Positions 1 to 7,680 of a stretch of 23,143 nt of DNA are shown here, piece after piece. The position numbers and the translations under genes were made by a program. The stretch is taken from the NCBI GenBank assembly GCA_003487005.1, contig DNFG01000016.1:1-23143 (forward strand), given 5' to 3'. The notes under the pieces are model-generated. The model saw only the letters and a list, made by a program, of their open reading frames with translations, did not search any database and was not told the DNA's origin. This DNA comes from Bryobacterales bacterium (GTDB lineage: Bacteria > Acidobacteriota > Terriglobia > Bryobacterales > Bryobacteraceae). The number at the start of each line of letters is the position of its first letter. Position 1 is the first letter of the stretch.

Positions 1-213
1 CGTCTTTGGGGGTTGGGGCCGGCGTGCCGTGAAGCGGCCGGGCGGTTTGGCAATGTCCCGGTGGTGGTGGTCAGCCGGTTACCGGAAGTGAATGTCTGGC
101 TGGACGCTCTGGAAGCAGGCGCGGCCGACTATTGCGCATCCCCGTTCGAAGCGGTCCATTTACGCTGGCTGCTGGATACCCATGTCTGGCGCCGGCCCCA
201 ACCCCCAAAGACG
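1..213. repeat. Perfect 24-bp inverted repeat at the left edge (1-24 and 190-213)
   Basis: Bases 1-24 are the exact reverse complement of bases 190-213, separated by 165 bp. Pairing fails at the next inner position (25 against 189). The outer limit of the left arm is unknown because the window starts there. Both arms lie inside the receiver-domain frame. The placement at the very first base fits a fold-back or chimeric contig end better than a biological element, but a natural inverted repeat cannot be excluded. Confidence 0.85.
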
Positions 214-231
214 AGGCGGGCGGCGGCCTGA
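1..231 (+). CDS. Response-regulator receiver domain protein, 3' end only
   Basis: The frame is open at the left edge and ends with TGA at 229-231, so only the last 76 codons are present. The visible part resembles the second half of a CheY-like receiver domain: a hydrophobic beta-4 strand (VPVVVVS), a helix, then an AGAADY segment and a final helix. The position that normally holds the conserved Lys-Pro after beta-5 reads Ser-Pro (SPF), so the usual switch lysine is missing. The phosphoacceptor Asp would lie upstream of the window. The protein ends soon after the domain, so no output domain follows it. The first eight codons come from one arm of a 24-bp inverted repeat and may not be genuine. 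Confidence 0.6.
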   Translation, partial: RLWGLGPACREAAGRFGNVPVVVVSRLPEVNVWLDALEAGAADYCASPFEAVHLRWLLDTHVWRRPQPPKTRRAAA

Positions 232-357
232 GGGCCGTCGCAGCCGCCATGCACTCTGACTGAAGCCGCCCCGTTGGCCTGATCCCTGTTTGTTTCAACC
301 CGTTCAGCCGGTCCCCGTCCGCCCAAGTTCAACTCACTTCAATTTGGAGGACGGATT

Positions 358-1215
358 ATGCCTGGATTCAGGTGGTTACTCGTGGTGTGCGTGTGGGCGG
401 CGGCCGGTGGTCCGGCCCTCGGTCAGAGTGCGGCGGGAGGCTGGCTGACGGGGAGACTGGTCTCGGACGCTCCGATGCAGTTTGACCGGTTCCGGGTTGA
501 GGCGGCGGCGACGGCACTGAGCCGGGGGCAACCGGCGACGGCGATTGTGTCGGTGGATGGCGGATTCCGAATGCAGGACTGGGGCGAGGGGGCGGTGGAA
601 TTGAGGGTGATCAACGTGGCAGGCGCGGTGGTGGCGCGGCGGCTGGTGACGGCGCGGCAGCCGGGGGAGATCGAGATCCGGATCGAGGGAGCCGCGGAGA
701 CGCCGCCGGCGCGGGCGGCGGTCAGCCTGTACCGGCTTCGGCACAAGACGCCGAAGCAGGCATTGAAGTGCTGGCGCAAAGCAGCCAGCTTGGCGAAGGC
801 CGGGCGAAAGGATGAGGCGGAGCGGTACTTGCGGGAGGCGGTTCGGCTGGATCCGGAGTTCGCCGATGCGCTGGAGCAATTGGGGGTGTATGCGCTGGCG
901 AGAAAGGAGTACGAGGCGGCGCGCGGGTATCTGATCCGGGCGGCGGACCTGGACGGGGCGAACGGGGAGTTTCAGAGCCACGCGGCGGTGGCGGAACTGA
1001 TGTCGGGACGCCCGGAGGAGGCGGAAGCGCGGGCACGGCTGGCGCGGCGGTTGTCGCCGGAACAGGGGCGGGCGAAGTACGTGCTGGGGCTTGCGTTGCT
1101 GAGACAGGGCAAGGGGACTCCGGAGGCACTGAGGAACCTGGAGGAGGCGTCCGCGGAGTTTCCAGGGGCGAAGGCGATCGTGGCGCAACTCCGGAGCGGG
1201 CGTCAGCATCCATGA
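358..1215 (+). CDS. Exported tetratricopeptide-repeat protein
   Basis: The protein has 285 residues. A signal peptide covers about residues 1-22, with a likely cut after ALG. Residues about 28-110 are beta-rich and resemble a carboxypeptidase-regulatory-like or fibronectin-like module. Residues about 135-275 hold TPR-type helix pairs, recognisable by A-x-x-Y-L-x-x-A and L-x-P-x-x-A-D-A patterns. It is therefore probably a periplasmic scaffold for protein-protein contacts; the partner is unknown. The ATG at 358 is preceded by GGAGGA at 346-351 with 6-nt spacing, which fixes the start. The TGA is followed directly by an ATG in the frame of the next gene, but that gene probably starts further on with its own signals. 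Confidence 0.75.
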   Translation: MPGFRWLLVVCVWAAAGGPALGQSAAGGWLTGRLVSDAPMQFDRFRVEAAATALSRGQPATAIVSVDGGFRMQDWGEGAVELRVINVAGAVVARRLVTARQPGEIEIRIEGAAETPPARAAVSLYRLRHKTPKQALKCWRKAASLAKAGRKDEAERYLREAVRLDPEFADALEQLGVYALARKEYEAARGYLIRAADLDGANGEFQSHAAVAELMSGRPEEAEARARLARRLSPEQGRAKYVLGLALLRQGKGTPEALRNLEEASAEFPGAKAIVAQLRSGRQHP

Positions 1216-1241
1216 ATGGGAGGGAGTTGCGCGCAACCCCC

Positions 1242-1250
1242 TGATATACT
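1242..1250 (+). promoter_or_regulatory. Extended -10 promoter for the DUF1385-prfA-prmC-dinB operon
   Basis: TG-A-TATACT at 1242-1250 matches an extended -10 element. No good -35 is visible at 17 nt spacing, which is acceptable for extended -10 promoters. Transcription would start near 1257 and give a short leader carrying the G/A-rich ribosome binding site at 1258-1266 ahead of TTG 1273. The element lies just after the stop codon of the TPR gene. Confidence 0.4.
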
Positions 1251-1272
1251 TGAGGGTGGAGAGGGAGCGTCT

Positions 1273-2295
1273 TTGGCCTTGAACTGGAAACAATTTGGAC
1301 GTCTGGCCGTTCACACGCAGATGTTGCCGGTGCTGGAGAGCGGCGAGGAAACTCTCGTCGGCGGGCAGGCGGTGATGGAAGGCGTGATGATGCGGACCCC
1401 GCACAGCTATTGCACGGCGGTTCGCAAGGCGGACGGCTCGATGGTGACCGAAGAAGCGCCGCTGGCGCGGGTGTCGGAGAAGTATCCACTGTTCAAGTAC
1501 CCGATCATTCGCGGGGTGGGGACGCTGGGGCAGGCGATGTGGCTGGGCGTGAAGGCGTTGCGGTTCTCGGCGAATGTGGCGGCGGCGGATCTGGCCGAAG
1601 AAGAGGCGAAGAAGAAGGGCGAGAGCCTGCAACCCGGCAAGAAGGCGTCGGGTGAGATTCCGGGCTGGGCGATGGCGCTGAACCTGGTGTTTTCGTTCGC
1701 TTTTTTCATCTTTTTGTACAAGTTTGTGCCTCTGGTGCTGACAACGCAGTTGCAAACGCAGTTTCCCGGGATCGAGAATCCGATTGCGTTCAATCTGGTG
1801 GACGGGGTGATCCGGCTGGTGATCTTCCTGGGGTTCCTGTGGATGATTTCGCAGTGGGCGGACATCCGGCGGGTGTTTGAGTTCCACGGGGCGGAGCACA
1901 AGGTGGTGTTCAACTTCGAGTCCGGCAAGCCGCTGACGGTGGAGAACGCGCAAAAGTTCGTGACCTTTCACCCGCGGTGTGGGACGAGTTTCCTGCTGGT
2001 GGTGATGCTGGTGTCGATCGTGGTGTACGCGGTGATTCCGGCGCACACGTTCGTGGCGAAGATGGCGTTGCGGGTGCTGGCGTTACCGCTGATCATGGGG
2101 CTGAGTTACGAGATGATCCGTTTCGCGGCGAAGCGGCGGGCGAGTCTGATGGCGTTGATCACGGCGCCGGGGTTGTGGCTGCAGCGGATCACGACAAAGC
2201 CTCCGGCGGACGATCAGACCGAGGTGGCGATCCATGCGCTGGAGGGGGCGATGGAGTTGGAGAAGCAGCACGGGGGCGAGTTGGTGATCGCCTGA
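1273..2295 (+). CDS. DUF1385 family membrane protein (YqhQ-like)
   Basis: From TTG 1273 the protein has 340 residues. It carries the family signature [12 protein letters not shown] at about residues 30-41 and the EFHGAEHK motif at 203-210. About four hydrophobic segments follow: 136-160, 171-195, 239-257 and 265-285. DUF1385 proteins (B. subtilis YqhQ) are conserved inner-membrane proteins of unknown biochemical role, often encoded beside prfA and prmC as here. Start choice: TTG 1273 has a GGGAG-type ribosome binding site 6 nt upstream; ATG 1216 lacks one, and ATG 1321 would begin just before the signature without a visible ribosome binding site. The next gene begins 23 nt after the stop, so the genes are co-transcribed. 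Confidence 0.85.
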   Translation: MALNWKQFGRLAVHTQMLPVLESGEETLVGGQAVMEGVMMRTPHSYCTAVRKADGSMVTEEAPLARVSEKYPLFKYPIIRGVGTLGQAMWLGVKALRFSANVAAADLAEEEAKKKGESLQPGKKASGEIPGWAMALNLVFSFAFFIFLYKFVPLVLTTQLQTQFPGIENPIAFNLVDGVIRLVIFLGFLWMISQWADIRRVFEFHGAEHKVVFNFESGKPLTVENAQKFVTFHPRCGTSFLLVVMLVSIVVYAVIPAHTFVAKMALRVLALPLIMGLSYEMIRFAAKRRASLMALITAPGLWLQRITTKPPADDQTEVAIHALEGAMELEKQHGGELVIA

Positions 2296-2318
2296 GCGGC
2301 GGTCTGATCTGGAATTTT

Positions 2319-3407
2319 ATGGAATTTACCCGGCAGTTGGATGACGTCGAACGGCGTTACGAGGAGTTGACCGCGCAACTGGGCGACGAGAGCGTGGTGA
2401 ACGATCCGGAGAAGTACCGCAAAGCGGCGAAGGCGCAGCGGGATCTCGAGGAGATCGTGGAGGCATACCGCGAGTACAAGCGGCTTGCGGATGCATTCGA
2501 ACAGGCGCAGGGGATGCGCACGGAGAGCGATCCGGACCTGCGGCAAATGGCTGAAGACGAGATCACTGAACTCCAGCCGAAGATCGATGCGCAGGTGGAG
2601 CAGTTGCGTTTCCTGCTGCTGCCAAAAGATCCGAACGACGACAAGGACGTGCTTCTTGAGATCCGCGCCGGGGCGGGCGGGGACGAAGCGAGCCTGTTCG
2701 CGGCGGAGATGTTCCGGGTGTATTCGCGGTACGCGGAAGGGCAGCGCTGGAAGGTGGAACTGACGTCGATGAGCGAGTCGGGCGCCGGGGGCGTGAAGGA
2801 AGTGATCGCGCTGATCAGCGGCAACAAGGTGTATTCGCGGCTGAAGTACGAGAGCGGCGTGCACCGGGTGCAGCGCGTGCCGGTGACTGAACAGCAGGGC
2901 CGGATTCACACGTCCACTATCACCGTGGCGGTGCTGCCGGAAGCCGACGACGTGGAGATCAAGATCGATCCGAAGGACGTGCGCATCGATACGTTCTGCT
3001 CGTCGGGACCGGGCGGGCAGAGCGTGAACACCACCTATTCGGCGGTGCGGATGACGCATCTGCCGACGGGTCTGGTGGTGAGCTGTCAGGACGAGAAGTC
3101 GCAGATCAAGAACCGGGCGAAGGCGGAGCGCGTGCTGCGTTCGCGGCTCTACGAACTGGAACTGGAAAAGCAGATGCAGGCGATTGGGGCGGACCGCCGG
3201 AGCCAGGTGGGCACGGGCGACCGCAGCGAGAAGATCCGGACGTACAATTTCAAGGAAAACCGGGTGACGGATCACCGGATCGGACTGACGCTGCACCAGT
3301 TGGACCGGATCATGGAGGGCGAGGTCGGGGAATTGCTCGATGCCTGCACGTCGCACTTCAATGCACGGAAGCTGAAGGAACAGGCGCAGGATCAGGCGGT
3401 GGCCTGA
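2319..3407 (+). CDS. prfA: Peptide chain release factor 1 (RF1)
   Basis: The protein has 362 residues, the usual RF1 length. RF1 recognises UAA and UAG in the ribosomal A site and triggers release of the finished peptide. The PxT codon-reading motif is PVT at 188-190, which separates RF1 from RF2 (SPF). The catalytic GGQ loop is at 232-234 inside [12 protein letters not shown]. The N-terminal helical domain occupies about residues 1-100. ATG 2319 gives the expected N-terminus; longer upstream frames run into the DUF1385 gene. Q234 is the predicted target of the methyltransferase encoded 16 nt downstream. Confidence 0.97.
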   Translation: MEFTRQLDDVERRYEELTAQLGDESVVNDPEKYRKAAKAQRDLEEIVEAYREYKRLADAFEQAQGMRTESDPDLRQMAEDEITELQPKIDAQVEQLRFLLLPKDPNDDKDVLLEIRAGAGGDEASLFAAEMFRVYSRYAEGQRWKVELTSMSESGAGGVKEVIALISGNKVYSRLKYESGVHRVQRVPVTEQQGRIHTSTITVAVLPEADDVEIKIDPKDVRIDTFCSSGPGGQSVNTTYSAVRMTHLPTGLVVSCQDEKSQIKNRAKAERVLRSRLYELELEKQMQAIGADRRSQVGTGDRSEKIRTYNFKENRVTDHRIGLTLHQLDRIMEGEVGELLDACTSHFNARKLKEQAQDQAVA

Positions 3408-3423
3408 AGGCGGGAGCGGCGCG

Positions 3424-4254
3424 GTGACGGCGGGATCGGCGCTGCGGCAGGGTCAGGCACTTCTGGAAGGGGGCGGGGTGGCCGAGGCGCGGCTGACGGC
3501 GGAAGTGCTGTTGTGTCACGCCTTGCGGCGTGAACGGGTCTATCTGTACAGCCATCCCGAACATGAGCTTTCAACGGTGGAATGGCTGCACTACGGGCGC
3601 TATCTGCACGAGCGGCTGAAGGGCAAACCGACCCAGTACATTACCCGGCGGCAGGAATTTTTCGGGCGCGAGTTCGTGGTGAGCGCGGAGGTGCTGATTC
3701 CGCGGCCGGAGACCGAGCATGTCGTGGAACGGGCGGCGGCGGTGGCGCGCGAGGCGCGGCGGGTGCTGGACATCGGCACGGGGTCGGGAGCGCTGGCGGT
3801 GACGCTGGCGCTGGAACAGGGCAGGGAACTGGTGGTGGCGACCGACATCAGCGCGGGGGCGTTGCGGGTGGCGCGGGAGAATGCGCGGCGGTTGGGGGCG
3901 TTGGTCCGATTGGTCCGGACGGACCTGGCGGCCGGTTTGGGGGGGGCGTTTGACCTGATTGTGTCGAATCCGCCATACATTCCCGAGTCCGAAATCGCGC
4001 ATTTGCAGCACGAAGTGCGGGACTGGGAGCCTCGGGTGGCGCTGGCGGGCGGCGCGGACGGAGCGGAGCCATACCGGCGGATCGTGCCGGAAGCGGAGCG
4101 GCTATTGCGGCCGGGCGGCTGGCTGATCTTCGAGATTGGGTTTCAGATCGAGGCGGCGGTCCGGGCGGCGTTTGGTCCGCGGTGGAGGGATATCGAGACC
4201 GGCTGTGATCTGGCGGGGCTTCCGCGGGTGATTTCGGGGCGCTACGCTCCTTAA
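3424..4254 (+). CDS. prmC: Release factor glutamine N5-methyltransferase
   Basis: The protein has 276 residues and starts at GTG 3424, with GGGAG at 3412-3416. PrmC transfers a methyl group from S-adenosylmethionine to the glutamine of the GGQ motif in RF1 and RF2, which speeds peptide release. Visible landmarks are an N-terminal helical domain (about 1-85), the RPETE segment at 94-98, the SAM-binding DIGTGSG loop at 116-122, an acidic residue after the next strand (D141), and the catalytic NPPY motif at 182-185 that holds the glutamine amide. Its position directly after prfA is the classical arrangement and matches substrate with modifying enzyme. Confidence 0.96.
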   Translation: MTAGSALRQGQALLEGGGVAEARLTAEVLLCHALRRERVYLYSHPEHELSTVEWLHYGRYLHERLKGKPTQYITRRQEFFGREFVVSAEVLIPRPETEHVVERAAAVAREARRVLDIGTGSGALAVTLALEQGRELVVATDISAGALRVARENARRLGALVRLVRTDLAAGLGGAFDLIVSNPPYIPESEIAHLQHEVRDWEPRVALAGGADGAEPYRRIVPEAERLLRPGGWLIFEIGFQIEAAVRAAFGPRWRDIETGCDLAGLPRVISGRYAP

Positions 4255-4265
4255 GAAGGCCCAAA

Positions 4266-5489
4266 ATGATCTTCCACGTGGACATGGACGCGTTTTTTGT
4301 GTCGGTGGAGGAGTTGTTTGACCCCTCGCTGAGGGGCAAGGCGGTGGTGGTGGGCGGGCAGAGGGACCAGCGCGGGGTGGTGTCGGCGGCGAGTTACGAG
4401 GCGCGCAAGTTCGGGGTGCACTCGGCGCTACCGTTGCGGACGGCGGCGCAGAGGTGTCCGCACGCGATCTTCCTGGACGGGCATCCGGAACGCTACCGGG
4501 AGTATTCGCACAAAGTGCACGGGGTTCTGGAGTCGTTTACGCCAAAGGTGGAGATGGCGTCGGTGGACGAGGCGTATCTGGACATGACGGGAAGCGAGCG
4601 GCTGTGGGGACCGCCGCTGCGGGCGGCGGACCGGCTGCACGAGCGGATGAAGCGGGAGACGGGGTTGAACTGTTCGGTGGGGATCGCCACTTCGAGGCTG
4701 GTGGCGAAAGTGGCGAGCGATCAGGCGAAGCCGAACGGGATTTTGTGGATCCAGCCGGGGGTGGAGGCGGCGTTTCTGGCTCCTCTGGACGTGAGAAAGC
4801 TGCCCGGGGTGGGCAAAGTGACGGAGAAGCGGCTGCACGAGTTGGGGATCCGGCGGGTCGGGGATCTGTCGAGGCTGGAGGCGTCGTTCCTGGAGCGGCG
4901 GTTCGGTCAGTGGGGACTGGCGCTGGCGGGGAAGGCGCAGGGCATGGACGCGGGCGGGTGGTTTGACAGCGAAATCGGGGAGCACGAGGATCCGAAGTCG
5001 ATCAGCCACGAGCACACGTTCGACGAAGACACCGCGGACGCGGGCAGGCTGGAGGCAACGCTGACGCGGCTGACCGAAAAGGTGGCGCGAAGGCTCCGGG
5101 AGCATGCATTTCATGCGCGAACCGTGCATTTGAAGCTGCGGAATGCGTCATTTGAGACGATAACGCGGGCAAAGACGCTCTCCGGGGCGACGCAACTGGA
5201 CGTGGAACTGATTCAGGCGTCGCGGGAGATGTTCCGGAAGGCGTGGGATGGGGGGAAGGTCCGTTTGATCGGGGTGGGGGTGTCGGGGTTCGAGAAGACC
5301 GAGGGGCAACTGGGCCTGCTGGACGGGGAGCGGGTGGAGCGGGCGAAGCGGGCGCTGACGGCGGTGGACCGGTTACGGGACAAGTTCGGGGAGAAGAGCG
5401 TGACGCTGGCGAGCGGGATGGCGGGGGGGACGCCGGAGCGGGTGCACGAGAACCCGGTGGGATTGCCGGGCAAAGGGCCGAAGAAGTAG
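4266..5489 (+). CDS. dinB: DNA polymerase IV (Y-family, translesion)
   Basis: The protein has 407 residues. Pol IV copies damaged templates without proofreading. The metal-binding residues are D6 (HVDMDAFF) and D101-E102 (SVDEAY); F11 is at the steric-gate position that excludes ribonucleotides. The helix-hairpin-helix region lies near LPGVGKVTEKRL and the little-finger domain covers about 230-350. QLGLLD at 348-353 looks like a beta-clamp-binding peptide, but about 54 residues follow it instead of the motif ending the protein. The start is 11 nt after prmC, so the gene is operonic, with AAGAAGG as its ribosome binding site. No LexA-like box was noticed upstream, so expression probably follows the operon rather than a separate SOS promoter. 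Confidence 0.93.
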   Translation: MIFHVDMDAFFVSVEELFDPSLRGKAVVVGGQRDQRGVVSAASYEARKFGVHSALPLRTAAQRCPHAIFLDGHPERYREYSHKVHGVLESFTPKVEMASVDEAYLDMTGSERLWGPPLRAADRLHERMKRETGLNCSVGIATSRLVAKVASDQAKPNGILWIQPGVEAAFLAPLDVRKLPGVGKVTEKRLHELGIRRVGDLSRLEASFLERRFGQWGLALAGKAQGMDAGGWFDSEIGEHEDPKSISHEHTFDEDTADAGRLEATLTRLTEKVARRLREHAFHARTVHLKLRNASFETITRAKTLSGATQLDVELIQASREMFRKAWDGGKVRLIGVGVSGFEKTEGQLGLLDGERVERAKRALTAVDRLRDKFGEKSVTLASGMAGGTPERVHENPVGLPGKGPKK

Positions 5490-5494
5490 CGAAG

Positions 5495-5518
5495 GCCCGG
5501 CCGTCGGGTGAGGTTTTT
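5495..5518 (+). terminator. Candidate intrinsic terminator after dinB
   Basis: GCCCG (5495-5499) and CGGGT (5505-5509) form a short stem, with one G-U pair, around a 5-nt loop. Four bases later comes TTTTT (5514-5518). The stem is short, so termination may be partial. It separates the dinB operon from the promoter of the ribosomal protein cluster. Confidence 0.4.
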
Positions 5519-5561
5519 CGCGCTGGACCGGACGGCGGGCTACAATTGACGAACTGGTGCG

Positions 5562-5570
5562 TGTTATAAT
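5562..5570 (+). promoter_or_regulatory. Promoter of the rplM ribosomal cluster
   Basis: TG-T-TATAAT at 5562-5570 is a perfect -10 hexamer with an extended -10 TGn. A TTGACG at 5546-5551 resembles a -35 but is only 13 nt away, so the extended -10 probably carries recognition. A second -10-like TACAAT lies at 5541-5546. Transcription would start near 5577 and leave a leader of about 100 nt before rplM, which leaves room for autoregulation. Confidence 0.65.
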
Positions 5571-5629
5571 TCAAGGGTCTGACTGCGCCTGTCGCGGCTG
5601 CCACGGGATTGACTTCGGCGGCTGTGCGT

Positions 5630-5662
5630 CCGTAGAATCAAAAGTTTGGATTCCGTTACCGG
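5630..5662 (+). promoter_or_regulatory. Hairpin in the rplM leader next to the ribosome binding site
   Basis: GTAGAATC (5632-5639) can pair with GATTC (5649-5653) and TAC (5657-5659), leaving three bases bulged and a 9-nt A/T-rich loop. The base of the stem reaches the GGAG at 5661-5664 that serves rplM. Ribosomal protein leaders often fold to allow feedback; whether L13 or S9 binds here is inference. Confidence 0.3.
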
Positions 5663-5675
5663 AGATGGTTTGTCT

Positions 5676-6110
5676 ATGAAGACCGAATTTCCGTCCAAGA
5701 GCGAGATTGTGCGTACCTGGCATGTGATCGACGCCAGCGAAGCCGCTCTGGGACGTCTCGCCAGCCAGGCGGCCAAAGTACTGATGGGCAAGAACAAGCC
5801 GACGTACACGCCGTTTCTGGACACGGGCGACCATGTGATCGTGATCAACGCGGAAAAGGCTGTCCTGACGGGCAACAAAGAGAGCCAGAAGGTGTACCGG
5901 CGTCACTCGGGGTATCCGGGTGGGCTGAAAGAGGTTCCCGCGGCCCGGATGCGCCAGACGCGCCCGGTGAAGATGGTGGAAGAAGCCATCAAGGGTATGC
6001 TGCCGAAGACGAAGCTCGGCAAGCAGATGTACCGCAAGCTGAAGGTGTATGCGGGCGAGCAGCATCCGCATGAAGCGCAGCAGCCGCGGGCGATGGCGGT
6101 GGCGCGCTAA
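5676..6110 (+). CDS. rplM: 50S ribosomal protein L13
   Basis: The protein has 144 residues, normal for L13, which binds 23S rRNA early in large-subunit assembly. Recognised by the WHVIDA start, LGRLAS, the GDHVIVINA strand, [13 protein letters not shown] and the [18 protein letters not shown] segment. ATG 5676 is chosen over TTG 5646, which would add ten residues outside the usual family start; GGAG at 5661-5664 supports it. The C-terminal tail after HPHEAQQP is slightly extended and Ala/Arg rich. It is the first gene of the cluster, and rpsI follows after 28 nt. Confidence 0.97.
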   Translation: MKTEFPSKSEIVRTWHVIDASEAALGRLASQAAKVLMGKNKPTYTPFLDTGDHVIVINAEKAVLTGNKESQKVYRRHSGYPGGLKEVPAARMRQTRPVKMVEEAIKGMLPKTKLGKQMYRKLKVYAGEQHPHEAQQPRAMAVAR

Positions 6111-6138
6111 GCGCGGACGTTACAGGAGGGACACGAAC

Positions 6139-6531
6139 TTGGCATTACTGCAATATTTGGCCACCGGACGCCGCAAGCGGGCGACGGTGCGGGTGTTTTT
6201 GCGGCCTGGCACGGGCAACATCAAGGTGAACGGCCGGCCTTGGGACCAGTACTTTACGACGTATTCGTCGCGCGCGGTGGTTCGTCAGCCGTTGCAGGCG
6301 TCGGAGATGGCCGAGAAGTTTGACGTGTTGTTGAACTGCACGGGCGGCGGCGTGACGGGACAGTCGGAAGCGGCGCGGATGGGCATTGCCCGCGCGCTCT
6401 GCGACTTCAACCTGGAGTTGCGGCCGAAGCTGAAGTCGCTGGGCTACCTGCGGCGCGATCCGCGGGAGCACGAGCGCGGCAAGTACGGCAAGAAGGGTGC
6501 GAGAGCGCGCTTCCAGTTCTCCAAGCGCTAG
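6139..6531 (+). CDS. rpsI: 30S ribosomal protein S9
   Basis: The protein has 130 residues and ends in the invariant basic tail FSKR, whose terminal Arg reaches the P-site tRNA in ribosomes. The family core is visible: [10 protein letters not shown] near the start, [32 protein letters not shown] (the glycine-rich S9 signature) and [11 protein letters not shown]. The start is TTG 6139, supported by a strong AGGAGGG at 6124-6130 with 8-nt spacing; longer frames overlap rplM without reason. rplM-rpsI pairing is nearly universal in bacteria. Confidence 0.97.
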   Translation: MALLQYLATGRRKRATVRVFLRPGTGNIKVNGRPWDQYFTTYSSRAVVRQPLQASEMAEKFDVLLNCTGGGVTGQSEAARMGIARALCDFNLELRPKLKSLGYLRRDPREHERGKYGKKGARARFQFSKR

Positions 6532-6551
6532 ATTTTTGTGTTCGAAATGGC

Positions 6552-6649
6552 CCAGCCGCCAATCCTCCGGCAAATCTCGCTTTGGACCGCCGGAGAGCCA
6601 TTGGCGGCTGGACTTGTGTCCACCCCCCGCCGGTTTTAACGCAAACCGG
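6552..6649 (+). promoter_or_regulatory. Structured leader between rpsI and rpsB (candidate S2 control element)
   Basis: The outer stem pairs 6552-6563 with 6600-6611 (12 perfect bp). Inside it CTCCGG 6565-6570 pairs with CCGGAG 6590-6595, and CAAA 6571-6574 with TTTG 6581-6584. Two smaller hairpins follow: GGAC/GTCC at 6610-6621 and CCGGTTT 6630-6636 with AAACCGG 6643-6649. The last ends 11 nt before the rpsB ribosome binding site at 6660-6664. No T-tract follows the big stem, so it is not an intrinsic terminator. Autoregulated rpsB leaders are known in other bacteria; S2 as the ligand here is inference. Confidence 0.6.
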
Positions 6650-6669
6650 TACTGAAATCGAGGTACAAA

Positions 6670-7596
6670 TTGCCTACCATTACGATGAAAGAATTGCTCG
6701 AAGCGGGCGTTCACTTCGGGCACCAGACCAGGCGCTGGAATCCGAAGATGAAAGAATACATCTTCGGCGAACGCAACGGGATTTACATTATTGACCTGCA
6801 GAAGACGCAGAAGCTCTTCAAGGACGCGATGCAGTACGTGGCGCGGCAGGCGGCGATGGGCAAGACGATCCTGTTTGTCGGCACGAAGCGGCAGGCGCAG
6901 GAAGCGATCATGGAAGAGGCCACGCGCTGCGGGATGTACTACGTGAACAACCGCTGGCTGGGCGGGCTGTTGACGAACTTCGTCACCGTGAAGCAGTCGA
7001 TCAAGCGGCTGAAGGATCTGGAAGCGGTTCTGGACGAAGGCGCGGGTGAGCGCCGGACGAAGAAGGAACTGATCGGGATGGAGCGCGAGCGCAAGAACCT
7101 GATGCAGAACCTGGCCGGCATCAAGGACATGGCGGATCTGCCCGACATGCTGTTCGTGATTGACTCGCACAAGGAATCGATCGCGGTGCAGGAAGCGAAG
7201 AAGTTGGGAATTCCGGTGGTGGCGGTGGTGGACACCAACTGCGACCCCGACGATGTGACCTGGCCGATTCCCGGCAACGACGACGCGCTGCGGGCGATCA
7301 AGCTGTTCGCCAGCAAGATTTCGGACGCGATGCTGGAAGGCCGCGAACTGGCCAGCGAGCATGATTTCGCGACGGCCGAGGCGGCGGCGCCGGTGGAAGA
7401 CGATTCAGTGGACATGTCGCAGTACGCGCAGTACGTGGATCCGCGGCTGAACGAGGACGTGTTGACGGAAGGGATTTCGGATCTGGATCTGCCTTCGGTT
7501 TCGTTGCCGAAGAAACAGGCCGAGCCGGAAGCGGAAGCCGCCCCCGCGGAAGCGGAATCGGAACCTGCCGCGGCGGAGCCGGAAGCCAACCAATAA
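6670..7596 (+). CDS. rpsB: 30S ribosomal protein S2, long acidic C-terminus
   Basis: The protein has 308 residues; typical S2 is about 230-260. The core (about 1-225) shows the full family pattern: [61 protein letters not shown] and [13 protein letters not shown]. From about residue 235 a Glu/Ala/Pro-rich, low-complexity acidic tail follows, absent from standard S2. The start is TTG 6670 with GAGGT 5 nt upstream. S2 joins the 30S subunit late and is needed for binding of S1 and mRNA docking. A structured leader lies upstream and a long hairpin downstream, so S2 and EF-Ts levels may be set separately. Confidence 0.96.
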   Translation: MPTITMKELLEAGVHFGHQTRRWNPKMKEYIFGERNGIYIIDLQKTQKLFKDAMQYVARQAAMGKTILFVGTKRQAQEAIMEEATRCGMYYVNNRWLGGLLTNFVTVKQSIKRLKDLEAVLDEGAGERRTKKELIGMERERKNLMQNLAGIKDMADLPDMLFVIDSHKESIAVQEAKKLGIPVVAVVDTNCDPDDVTWPIPGNDDALRAIKLFASKISDAMLEGRELASEHDFATAEAAAPVEDDSVDMSQYAQYVDPRLNEDVLTEGISDLDLPSVSLPKKQAEPEAEAAPAEAESEPAAAEPEANQ

Positions 7597-7601
7597 TCCA
7601 T

Positions 7602-7639
7602 CGGGTCCGCCGGCGGGCGTGAGCCAGCCGGCGGACCCG
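7602..7639 (+). promoter_or_regulatory. Long GNRA-capped hairpin between rpsB and tsf
   Basis: CGGGTCCGCCGGC (7602-7614) pairs perfectly with 7627-7639 (13 bp). The loop itself folds as GGC-GTGA-GCC (7616-7625), giving a GUGA tetraloop of GNRA type. The next bases are CAATCACCCCCCC, without a U-tract, so classical intrinsic termination is unlikely. It could pause polymerase, protect the rpsB 3' end, mark a processing site or bind a protein. Confidence 0.65.
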
Positions 7640-7680
7640 CAATCACCCCCCCAAGTATTGATCACGGAAGAGAGAGACGA

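Noticed and set aside
376..2046. Long antisense open frame on minus across the TPR and DUF1385 genes
   Set aside because: Arg/His/Pro-rich translation without family likeness; it mirrors two well-supported plus-strand genes in GC-rich DNA.
2214..3356. Long minus-strand frame antisense to prfA
   Set aside because: It is the complement of a fully recognisable RF1 gene and has low-complexity composition.
6552..6611. Intrinsic terminator after rpsI
   Set aside because: The strong stem is followed by GACTTGTGTCC, not a T-tract.
6145..7362. Minus-strand frame of about 400 codons antisense to rpsI and rpsB
   Set aside because: The opposite strand encodes two certain ribosomal proteins and crosses a structured spacer.
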